This document shows, in pieces, positions 1-5,223 of a stretch of DNA of 5,223 nucleotides. The first letter of the stretch is position 1. Every line of letters begins with the position of its first letter. The translations under genes and the position numbers were made by a program. A model generated the notes under the pieces. The model worked only from the letters and a program-made list of their open reading frames with translations. It had not been told where the DNA came from and did no database searches. Source of the stretch: Tannerella sp. (lineage in GTDB: Bacteria; Bacteroidota; Bacteroidia; Bacteroidales; Tannerellaceae); the NCBI GenBank assembly GCA_031288935.1, contig JAITQL010000072.1, positions 1-5,223 on the forward strand. Direction: 5' to 3'.

Positions 1-85
1 TGAAACAAAAATACATTACCCGTCACCTGTACAATTCCCGATTCCAAATCATTGAATCTTTGAATTTTTGAATCCTTGAATCTTT
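1..85. repeat. Long direct repeat, copy 1 (126-bp spacing)
   Basis: The first 83 or so bases of the window recur at 127-209 with no gap. Counted by eye, 72 of 83 positions match. The first 39 bases differ at only two positions (22 and 24). The repeat begins with TGAAACAAAAATACATTACC and runs into an 8-bp tandem repeat. Because copy 1 touches the left edge, further copies may lie outside. It is non-coding, AT-rich and downstream of the last permease gene. Confidence 0.8.
6..34 (-). promoter_or_regulatory. Possible Bacteroidota promoter in repeat copy 1
   Basis: Same TTG-N18-TATTTTTG arrangement as in copy 2: TTG at 32-34 and TATTTTTG at 6-13 on the minus strand. The two differences between the copies in this segment both fall in the spacer, and both boxes are intact. 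The predicted start is at or just beyond the left edge, so the controlled gene, if any, is outside the window. Confidence 0.42.
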
Positions 86-91
86 GAATCT
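52..91. repeat. 8-bp tandem repeat, five units of TTGAATCT
   Basis: Five head-to-tail octamers read TTGAATCT, TTGAATTT, TTGAATCC, TTGAATCT, TTGAATCT. The first six bases are invariant and only the last two vary. The array sits at the end of long repeat copy 1 and has the look of a slippage-prone minisatellite. Confidence 0.9.
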
Positions 92-131
92 CTTTGCAAA
101 ATCCGGCTATCCCCGCGCAAGCCCTCTGAAA

Positions 132-160
132 CAAAAATACATTACCCATTACCTGTACAA
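132..160 (-). promoter_or_regulatory. Possible Bacteroidota promoter in repeat copy 2
   Basis: On the minus strand, TTG (158-160) is followed after 18 bases by TATTTTTG (132-139). This matches the known Bacteroidota promoter form of a -33 TTG and a -7 TAnnTTTG. It would fire leftward, away from the permease genes and toward whatever lies beyond the left edge, with a start near 125. The match is by pattern only, and AT-rich DNA gives chance hits. Confidence 0.4.
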
Positions 161-177
161 TTCCCAATGACGAATCA

Positions 178-209
178 TTGAATTTTTGAATCATTGAATT
201 TTTGAATCT
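178..209. repeat. 8-bp tandem repeat, four units of TTGAATCT type
   Basis: Four head-to-tail octamers read TTGAATTT, TTGAATCA, TTGAATTT, TTGAATCT, preceded by a degenerate unit (ACGAATCA, 170-177). It occupies the same place in long repeat copy 2 as the five-unit array does in copy 1, with different terminal dinucleotides, so the two arrays have diverged. Confidence 0.88.
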
Positions 210-217
210 TTACATCC

Positions 218-1510
218 TCATTCGTAATGCAGAGCCTCTGCGGGCGGCATGGCGGCGGCTTTGCGTGCAGGCAACCGGATGGCGGCAACAATCACGGCGG
301 CCATGATCAGCCACGTGATGCCGTTGGTAATCAAAAAACGGAGCGCCGTGCGGTCGGGAAGGTATACAACACCTTCGATGGAGCCGTTTTTTCCAAGCGT
401 ATCTATCAGACCGGCGTAGACCATGTTCATTTCAATGATGATCGCCGGAAACGCAGCGACGGACAGCAGGATCAATCCTTCGGACAGCAGAATGTTCCGG
501 ATATGGCTGCTCGTTGAACCCATTGCCTTGCGGATACCGATTTCTTCGCGGCGCGTATGGATGCGATACCAGAACGTTCCCGTTACGCAAAGTAAAATAT
601 TGACAAGGAAGAACAGCATCATGTATGTCCGTTCCAGGATCTGTTTTTTCAAGCCGAATATTCTTTCCATTTCCCCTGCCACCTTCGTGTATGCGGAAAG
701 ATTCTTCAGATAGAAGTTGCCTGCCTGCAAATGTTCCTGCATTTCTTTCCTGAATCCGGCCTTGAACAAATCGTCCGGCACGGACGCATTGCTGCGGACA
801 GAGATTTTTATATGCTGAAGCATGTATGCGTCAAAACGCATGAACATGTAAACCGCATGATGGGGACGTCTGGACGCGAATCTCTTGATGTCGTCCACCA
901 CACCGGCGACGGTATATTTGTCCGTGCCCTGCCAAATTTCTTTTCCGACCGGCGAACCTTCGGGAAAGAGCGCCCCGGCAATCGACCGGCTGATGACTAC
1001 TTCATCATTGACACTGCTTAAATTGAAATCCCGTATGGAAACCGGTTTCTTCCCTTCGTCGGCAGTATAGGCAAATACCTTGAAATAATCTCCCCGCGGA
1101 TCACTCCGAATGCACTGTGCATTGACATGATTCACCGAATCGTCCGCACGCCGGAATACGTTTCCGCTATAACCGCTGCTTTCGGGTTCGGATGCATAGA
1201 AGGAAACCGTTACCGCTTCCACTCCCGGATAAGTCCGTACCGCCTGGAGAAGACGTTCAAAGTTTGCTTCCACGGTTTCTTTGGCGCTTTCCTCTTCGCT
1301 GTACCTTGCATGGGTTTCCGGATACTCGCCGACGCTTAGCTGCCAGGTATGCCGGATGTCGCGATGGCTGGGGATACGGTACGTATAGCCGAGTACAAAA
1401 AAATAATCGACCGTATACCATACGGTCATGAATACCAGTAAAAGTTCGACCGCAATCCAGGTATTGCTTTTCCTGCGGTTTATGATTTGTTTGAAGACAA
1501 GTTTCAGCAT
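218..1510 (-). CDS. FtsX/MacB-type ABC transporter permease, type B (downstream module)
   Basis: Inner-membrane permease of 430 aa for an ABC system of the MacB/LolCE/FtsX class, which uses ATP to drive movements of a periplasmic domain rather than passing substrate through a membrane channel. Seen: basic N-terminus (MLKLVFKQIINRRKSN), helix at about 18-41, periplasmic region 42-295 with the MacB_PCD-like elements SPVGKEI (186-192) and VAGVVDDIKRF (201-211), then helices at about 296-316, 341-367 and 391-413. The FtsX signature EEIGIRKAMG is at 322-331, just after the second helix. There is no Walker A or B motif, so the ATPase must be a separate protein. The ATG lies 6 bp after the stop of the preceding type A permease, so the two are probably co-transcribed; no Shine-Dalgarno is visible, as usual in Bacteroidota. 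It is a paralogue of the gene at 2917-4212: about 80% identical in the C-terminal 135 residues but only about 43% in the periplasmic domain (counted by eye). The substrate is unknown. Confidence 0.93.
   Translation of the reverse strand: MLKLVFKQIINRRKSNTWIAVELLLVFMTVWYTVDYFFVLGYTYRIPSHRDIRHTWQLSVGEYPETHARYSEEESAKETVEANFERLLQAVRTYPGVEAVTVSFYASEPESSGYSGNVFRRADDSVNHVNAQCIRSDPRGDYFKVFAYTADEGKKPVSIRDFNLSSVNDEVVISRSIAGALFPEGSPVGKEIWQGTDKYTVAGVVDDIKRFASRRPHHAVYMFMRFDAYMLQHIKISVRSNASVPDDLFKAGFRKEMQEHLQAGNFYLKNLSAYTKVAGEMERIFGLKKQILERTYMMLFFLVNILLCVTGTFWYRIHTRREEIGIRKAMGSTSSHIRNILLSEGLILLSVAAFPAIIIEMNMVYAGLIDTLGKNGSIEGVVYLPDRTALRFLITNGITWLIMAAVIVAAIRLPARKAAAMPPAEALHYE
270..358. repeat. Near-identical tract shared by the two type B genes (downstream copy)
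   Basis: This stretch matches 2969-3057 at 88 of 89 bases, with 71 consecutive identities at 270-340. It encodes the last membrane helix and the residues just before it (from about residue 385 to 414). The flanks and the rest of the gene differ freely at synonymous and amino-acid level. Confidence 0.85.
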
Positions 1511-1516
1511 GACGGT

Positions 1517-2821
1517 TTATAATTTGGCGTTTAACGAATGAACAATTGGACGGTGCGCGGATTTCCATGCCGGTATCAGCGCAGAAAGCAGATTCAGCAC
1601 GAAACAAATTCCCAGCGCAATGGAAAATACGGTAAAATTCATCAACATGGCAGGAGAAACGGTTACTTCCGTGCCTTCCGCGGTGAATGCCATCACTGTG
1701 CCTCCGAGTATCATGATCCAGCTTCGTCCCAGCCATACGGCCAGGTATGAAAACAGCAATCCGGCCAATCCGCCAATAAGAGAAAACAGGAGGTTTTCGG
1801 TAATGATCTGTATCACGGTTGTACTGACGGGCGCGCCGAAAGCCCTGCGCACACCGATTTCCGACAAACGGCGTTCCATGCGCGAATCGGTCATGCCCGA
1901 CAGACTTACGGCGGGAACCAGCAGCAGGATCAGGAATACAAACAGGTACTGAAGCCGTATTTTATTGAAATCGGGCGATCCGTTTGAAGTTATTCTGAAC
2001 AGCGCTTGCCACTGGCGGTCGGGTTGTCCGTGCAGCGACAATTCCGTTTTGTCCAGCGTCCGGTTGTATTTTTTGATGTTGTCCAGCGCCTCTTCCCTGA
2101 CCAGTTCCACCTCGCCGGCAGAGGGCGCCAGTATAAACGCCGACATCGGCCCCAGCGAGTTTCCCTGTCCGAAGGCAAGCTTGTGATTCGGCTCGACGGT
2201 GTAGGGCGCCCATAACTGCGCATACGACCGTTCGGTGGCATACGAAGCGTCTTTTACGACTCCGCACACCCGGAATTGACGGAAGTTGAGGCTGACCTGT
2301 TTCCCTTCGGCGTCGGCGCTCCCAAACAGACGCTTTGCCAGCGATTCGGCAATCACCGCCGTTGGAATGGCGGAGCTGAAATCGGCTTCGGTAAAGGGTT
2401 TGCCGTTTACAAAACGGAAAGGAAAGACCGTCCAGAACCTGTCGTCGACATACTTTGCCGTCACCGGCAGCTGCTCATTGCTTCCTTCCGGCTGCACATA
2501 GTCTTCATTACCCCACGTATTGTATACGGCCGTGACGGTTTCAGCGCTTTCCAGTGATCTGAAACAGGTTTCGATCAAATGAACGGAAATCATGCCGGAC
2601 GAACTGTTTCCCTCGGATTCCTCTGCCCCGTACAGAACAATCAGCGTCCGGTCGCGATTGGTTTCCGGGTATACATTGGCGATCTTGATGTAAAAGACAA
2701 TCGACAAGACCATCACGACCGTGATTGACAACCCCGTGCCGACAATGTAAATGGCGCTGAACAGCTTTTCCTGCCGCATCAGTTGCCAGGCCTGCTTGAA
2801 ATATAAAATGTATTTGCTCAT
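1517..2821 (-). CDS. FtsX/MacB-type ABC transporter permease, type A (downstream module)
   Basis: Inner-membrane permease subunit of 434 aa, first gene of the downstream A-B module. Seen: N-terminus MSKYILYFKQAWQLMRQEKL, then a helix at about 22-45. The periplasmic MacB_PCD-like domain spans about 46-288, with FWTVFPFRFVNGKPF (129-143), VIAESLAKRLFG (156-167) and CGVVKDAS (186-193). Three helices follow at about 290-308, 336-364 and 391-417. The FtsX signature appears as RRLSEIGVRRAFGAP (317-331) after the SGMTDSRMERR block. There is no ATPase domain. The ATG start is preferred because its N-terminus fits the family and an in-frame TAA stands only two codons upstream (2828-2830). The 95-bp gap before it may hold its own promoter. 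It is about 66-70% identical, fairly evenly along its length, to the partial type A protein at 4218-5223. Role (inferred): one half of a heterodimeric permease with the type B protein that follows 6 bp later. Confidence 0.93.
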   Translation of the reverse strand: MSKYILYFKQAWQLMRQEKLFSAIYIVGTGLSITVVMVLSIVFYIKIANVYPETNRDRTLIVLYGAEESEGNSSSGMISVHLIETCFRSLESAETVTAVYNTWGNEDYVQPEGSNEQLPVTAKYVDDRFWTVFPFRFVNGKPFTEADFSSAIPTAVIAESLAKRLFGSADAEGKQVSLNFRQFRVCGVVKDASYATERSYAQLWAPYTVEPNHKLAFGQGNSLGPMSAFILAPSAGEVELVREEALDNIKKYNRTLDKTELSLHGQPDRQWQALFRITSNGSPDFNKIRLQYLFVFLILLLVPAVSLSGMTDSRMERRLSEIGVRRAFGAPVSTTVIQIITENLLFSLIGGLAGLLFSYLAVWLGRSWIMILGGTVMAFTAEGTEVTVSPAMLMNFTVFSIALGICFVLNLLSALIPAWKSAHRPIVHSLNAKL

Positions 2822-2872
2822 ATCTGTTTATGTATTGTTCGTAATCGCAAGCTCCTTCCATTTTTTAAGATT

Positions 2873-2887
2873 CGCAAGCACCTTGCG
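2873..2887. other. Small perfect hairpin in the inter-module gap
   Basis: CGCAAG-CAC-CTTGCG forms a 6-bp perfect stem with a 3-base loop. On the transcribed strand it is followed by AATCTTAAAAAATGG rather than a T-run, so it does not look like an intrinsic terminator. It falls inside the leader that the possible promoter at 2905-2931 would make. One arm is also part of an imperfect 13-bp direct repeat (2845-2857 and 2872-2884, 12/13 matching). The function is unknown and it may be chance. Confidence 0.3.
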
Positions 2888-2904
2888 CTCCTTAAAAGAG
2901 CCTG

Positions 2905-2931
2905 CAAAAGTATTTCCTACTCGTAATGCAA
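2905..2931 (-). promoter_or_regulatory. Possible promoter for the downstream A-B module
   Basis: TACTTTTG (2905-2912, minus strand) fits the Bacteroidota -7 box TAnnTTTG and lies just after the stop of the upstream type B gene. The nearest TTG (2929-2931) leaves a 16-base spacer, shorter than usual, so the match is weak. A start near 2899 would give a leader of about 78 nt before the ATG at 2821. If real, it would let the second module be expressed apart from the first. Confidence 0.25.
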
Positions 2932-4212
2932 CGCATCCGCGGGCGGCATGGCTGCCGCTTTGCGCGCGGGCAACCGGATGGCGGCAACAATCACGGCGGC
3001 CATGATCAGCCACGTGATGCCGTTGGTAATCAAAAAACGAAGCGCCGTGCGGTCGGGCAGATATACCGCCGTGCCCGTATTTCCCATGCCCGTGCCAAAC
3101 GTTTCTATCAGGCCGGCATACACTAAGTTTGCTTCGACAACCAGCGCCGGCAACATGGCAAGAGTCAGCAGGCACAATCCTTCCGTCAACAGGATGTTTC
3201 GGATATGGCTGTTCGACGAACCCATCGCCTTGCGGATGCCGATTTCTTCGCGGCGCGCATGAATGCGATACCAAAAGGTGCCGGTTACGCAAAGCAGTAT
3301 ATTCAGCAGAAAGAAAATCATCAGAAAGGTGCGCTGCCTGATGTCGTTCGCTACCCCGAGCTGTGTTTTGCTGATTTCCGCTATTTCCCCGTAAGAGCGT
3401 ATTTCTTTCAGATAGAAATTGCCGGCCGGCAAACGGTTCGCCATCTCTTTTCCGAAAGCTTCCCTGAAAACATCGTCGGGAACGGCGGCCTTGCTGCGAA
3501 CGGAGACGGTCGCACTCCGCAAAGAGGTTGAATCCAGCTGCCGGGGGCGGTAATACACATTTTGGGGACGCTCGTAATCGAACCGTTTGGTATCGTCAAC
3601 CACACCCAAGACGGTGTAATTTCGAGTATCGTCCAGATAGAGTTCCTTTCCGGCGGCCGGACAGTCCGGCCAGAGCTGCTCGGCCGTGGAACGGCCAAGC
3701 ACGATTCCGTTCGTGTTCGCCCAGTCAAAATCGGCGGTCGAAACCGGCGTCTTCCCCCTGTTGGCCGTATAACCGAACACGCGGAAAAAATCCTCCCGGG
3801 GATCCAGTGTAACCATTTGTCCGCTCACGAAACGGTTCGAGTCCTCCGGCGTCCGGAGCGAGTATTCGCTGAAACTGCCGGTGCCGGGTTCGCAGTAGTC
3901 GAATGAAACGGATACGGCCTCCACGCCGGGATACGTGCGGATCGTCTGAAGAATGCGGGCATAATTGGCCTCCGCCGCTTCTCCGCCGTTTTCATCCGCC
4001 CGGTGCAGCGGATGATTCTCCGGGTATTGAGCCAGCATGACCGCCCAGGTGTGCCGGACATCGCGGTAATTGGGGAGACTGTAATTGCAGTTGAGTACGA
4101 AAAGGAAATCGGCGATGTACCAGGTCAGGCAAAAGACCAGGAACAGTTCCGTAACCATCCAGCTGTTGCTCCGTTTCCTGTTCAGGATTTGTTTAAAGAT
4201 AGATTTCAACAT
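2917..4212 (-). CDS. FtsX/MacB-type ABC transporter permease, type B (upstream module)
   Basis: Inner-membrane permease of 431 aa, second gene of the upstream A-B module and paralogue of the gene at 218-1510. Seen: MLKSIFKQILNRKRSNSW, a first helix at about 18-41, a periplasmic domain at about 42-295 with AAGKELYL (186-193) and VLGVVDDTKRF (201-211), a helix at about 296-316, the signature EEIGIRKAMG (322-331), and helices at about 341-367 and 392-414. The periplasmic part has cysteines (42, 109, 184) that the paralogue lacks at aligned positions, so a disulfide or altered fold contact is possible but unproven. The ATG follows the type A stop by 5 bp with no Shine-Dalgarno, pointing to co-transcription. 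The last 90 or so bases are almost identical at nucleotide level to the paralogue, unlike the rest of the gene. It ends with TAG, followed by the 95-bp inter-module gap. No ATPase motif; substrate unknown. Confidence 0.93.
   Translation of the reverse strand: MLKSIFKQILNRKRSNSWMVTELFLVFCLTWYIADFLFVLNCNYSLPNYRDVRHTWAVMLAQYPENHPLHRADENGGEAAEANYARILQTIRTYPGVEAVSVSFDYCEPGTGSFSEYSLRTPEDSNRFVSGQMVTLDPREDFFRVFGYTANRGKTPVSTADFDWANTNGIVLGRSTAEQLWPDCPAAGKELYLDDTRNYTVLGVVDDTKRFDYERPQNVYYRPRQLDSTSLRSATVSVRSKAAVPDDVFREAFGKEMANRLPAGNFYLKEIRSYGEIAEISKTQLGVANDIRQRTFLMIFFLLNILLCVTGTFWYRIHARREEIGIRKAMGSSNSHIRNILLTEGLCLLTLAMLPALVVEANLVYAGLIETFGTGMGNTGTAVYLPDRTALRFLITNGITWLIMAAVIVAAIRLPARKAAAMPPADALHYE
2969..3057. 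repeat. Near-identical tract shared by the two type B genes (upstream copy)
   Basis: Partner of 270-358, in direct orientation and offset by 2699 bp, which is almost exactly one A-B module. The single difference within the 89 bases is at 3040 (A, against G at 341). Recombination between the two tracts would remove or add one whole module. Confidence 0.85.
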
Positions 4213-4217
4213 GTCGG

Positions 4218-5223
4218 TTATGATTTGGCGTTTAACGAATGGACAATTTCACGGTGCGAATACTGCCAGGCCGGTATCAGGGAAGAAAGCAGATTCAGCA
4301 GAAAACAAATTCCCAGAGCCATGGCGAATACCGGAAGATTCAGCAGCATGGAGGGCGTAAATACGACGTCCATCCCGTCGGGAGGAAGGGAGACCCGTGA
4401 TTGCCCCAGCTGCATGACCCAGTTCCGTCCCGCCAGGATGATCAGCCAGGAGGACAAAAGTCCGGTCAATCCGCCCAGGAACGTGAACAGGAAGTTCTCG
4501 ACTATGATTTGTCCCGCCAGCGTGCGGACGGGCGCCCCGAAAGCGCGGCGCACGCCCATTTCGGCCAGGCGGCGTTCCATGCGCGAATCGGTCATGCCCG
4601 ACAGACTGACGGCGGGCACCAGCAAAAGGATGAAAAAAACCAGTCCGTACATCAGAAGTATCTTGTTAAAGTCCACCGCACCCATCGGCGAAGAGCGAAA
4701 GATGCTTTGCCAGTGGCGGTCGGGCTGACCTTCCACGCTGAAGGTGATGCCGGTCAGCGTCTGACTGTACCGGTTGATGTTTTCGATCGCTTCCTGCCTG
4801 ACCCGCTCCACATCGCCGGCGGAAGGCGCCAGGATGTATGCCCGCATCCGCCCCAGCGAGCCTCCGCTGCCGAATGATATATTGTATTGAGGCTCGACGG
4901 TATAGGGTATCCACAGTTGGGCATACGTCCGCTCGGTAACGAAGGAAGCATCTTTGACCACGCCGCAGACCCGGAAGGAACGGAAATCCAGGCTGACCTG
5001 TTTCCCCGCAGCCTCGACGGTGCCGAAGAGCCGTTTCGCCAGCGATTCGGCAATCACCGCCGCGGGAAGGGCGGACTGAAAATCGGCGTCGGTAAAGGGA
5101 TGGCCGTTTACAAAGCGGAACGGAAAGACCGTCCAGAACTGCGTGTCGACGAGTTTCACCGTCACCGGCAACTGTTGCCTGCTTCCATCCGGCTGTACAT
5201 ACTGATCCTGTCTCGAATTGAGT
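4218..5223 (-). CDS. FtsX/MacB-type ABC transporter permease, type A, 5' end beyond window
   Basis: Partial gene cut by the right edge of the window; 334 residues are readable. A TTG at 5171 could be taken as a start, but it is internal: the frame stays open to the edge, and the residues upstream of it (NSRQDQYVQPDGSRQQ) align with residues 101-117 of the paralogue at 1517-2821 (NTWGNEDYVQPEGSNEQ). About 100 N-terminal residues, including the first membrane helix, therefore lie outside. Visible parts are FWTVFPFRFVNG, VIAESLAKRLFG and CGVVKDAS in the periplasmic MacB_PCD-like domain, a helix ending in the SLSGMTDSRMERR block, the FtsX signature RRLAEMGVRRAFGAP, and two further helices, ending in SLNAKS. 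It heads the upstream A-B module, with its stop 5 bp before the type B start. It lacks ATPase motifs in the visible part and belongs to the same family and presumed role as its paralogue. Confidence 0.92.
   Translation of the reverse strand, partial: LNSRQDQYVQPDGSRQQLPVTVKLVDTQFWTVFPFRFVNGHPFTDADFQSALPAAVIAESLAKRLFGTVEAAGKQVSLDFRSFRVCGVVKDASFVTERTYAQLWIPYTVEPQYNISFGSGGSLGRMRAYILAPSAGDVERVRQEAIENINRYSQTLTGITFSVEGQPDRHWQSIFRSSPMGAVDFNKILLMYGLVFFILLLVPAVSLSGMTDSRMERRLAEMGVRRAFGAPVRTLAGQIIVENFLFTFLGGLTGLLSSWLIILAGRNWVMQLGQSRVSLPPDGMDVVFTPSMLLNLPVFAMALGICFLLNLLSSLIPAWQYSHREIVHSLNAKS

Larger units (their letters stand above)
127..211. repeat. Long direct repeat, copy 2 (126-bp spacing)
   Basis: Second copy of the repeat at 1-85, in the same orientation. 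It ends about 8 bp from the stop codon of the type B permease at 218. The 97-126 segment between the copies is more GC-rich and is not repeated. Together the copies fill the 217-bp stretch downstream of the operon, in which I see no gene and no terminator hairpin followed by a T-run. Confidence 0.8.

Noticed and set aside
52..209. Repeats as a CRISPR array
   Set aside because: The units are 8 bp and directly adjacent, with no spacers, and the longer repeat has only two copies 126 bp apart. No cas gene is present.
2850..2860. AAGGAGC on the minus strand as a ribosome binding site for the type A gene at 2821
   Set aside because: It lies about 30 bases before the ATG, too far to act as a Shine-Dalgarno, and Bacteroidota genes usually do without one.
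2873..2887. Hairpin as an intrinsic terminator between the modules
   Set aside because: The stem is only 6 bp, and the transcribed strand continues with an A-rich stretch rather than a T-run.
2828..3292. 154-codon minus-strand frame overlapping the 3' end of the upstream type B gene and ending two codons before the next gene
   Set aside because: It is out of frame with a clear family member over most of its length. The lysine-rich tail in the gap is short and resembles nothing I know, so chance is the best explanation.
4003..4728. 241-codon open frame on the plus strand
   Set aside because: It runs antisense across the junction of two well-supported permease genes, and its sequence has no recognisable protein character. 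Such antisense frames are common in GC-rich coding DNA.
4218..5171. TTG at 5171 as the start of the rightmost permease
   Set aside because: The frame remains open to the window edge, and the residues before the TTG align with the paralogue. The true start lies outside the window.

Overview
The window looks like a piece of a Bacteroidota (probably Bacteroidales) chromosome. Four long minus-strand genes encode FtsX/MacB-type ABC transporter permeases. Their sequences have the character of the stand-alone permease arrays familiar from Bacteroides relatives, for example N-termini of the form MLKxxFKQIxNRxxSNxW and MSKYILYFKQAW. Two further signs agree: no start codon has a Shine-Dalgarno sequence at normal distance, and intergenic DNA carries matches to the Bacteroidota -7 box TAnnTTTG. 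Genus and species cannot be told from this sequence.

Layout in the direction of transcription (right to left): type A permease (4218-5223, cut by the right edge), type B permease (2917-4212), a 95-bp gap, type A permease (1517-2821), type B permease (218-1510), then an AT-rich repeat region (1-217). The genes are two copies of a two-gene module, A then B, repeating at about 2.70 kb. Inside each module the genes are 5-6 bp apart and surely co-transcribed. The 95-bp gap between modules has a weak promoter match and a small hairpin.

All four proteins share one plan: an N-terminal membrane helix, a periplasmic domain of about 250 residues (MacB_PCD type), then three membrane helices carrying the FtsX signature E(I/M)G(I/V)R(K/R)A(M/F)G. 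None has a nucleotide-binding domain, and no ATPase, membrane-fusion or outer-membrane partner gene is in the window. The pumps therefore need an ATPase encoded elsewhere, perhaps upstream beyond the right edge. A and B are different proteins encoded side by side, so an A/B heterodimer (compare LolC/LolE) is a reasonable but untested model. The substrate cannot be read from the sequence.

The less ordinary signals are: (1) a 71-bp tract of perfect nucleotide identity, 88/89 bp when extended, between the two B genes at their 3' ends, although their periplasmic halves share only about 43% of residues, which suggests gene conversion or recombination; (2) a direct repeat of at least 83 bp, spaced 126 bp apart, downstream of the last gene, each copy holding a promoter-like TTG-N18-TATTTTTG on the minus strand; (3) an 8-bp minisatellite (TTGAATCT) in both repeat copies. 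I found no RNA gene, mobile-element gene, CRISPR array or convincing terminator. The content is mostly a recognisable transporter family, and I do not claim a new system.
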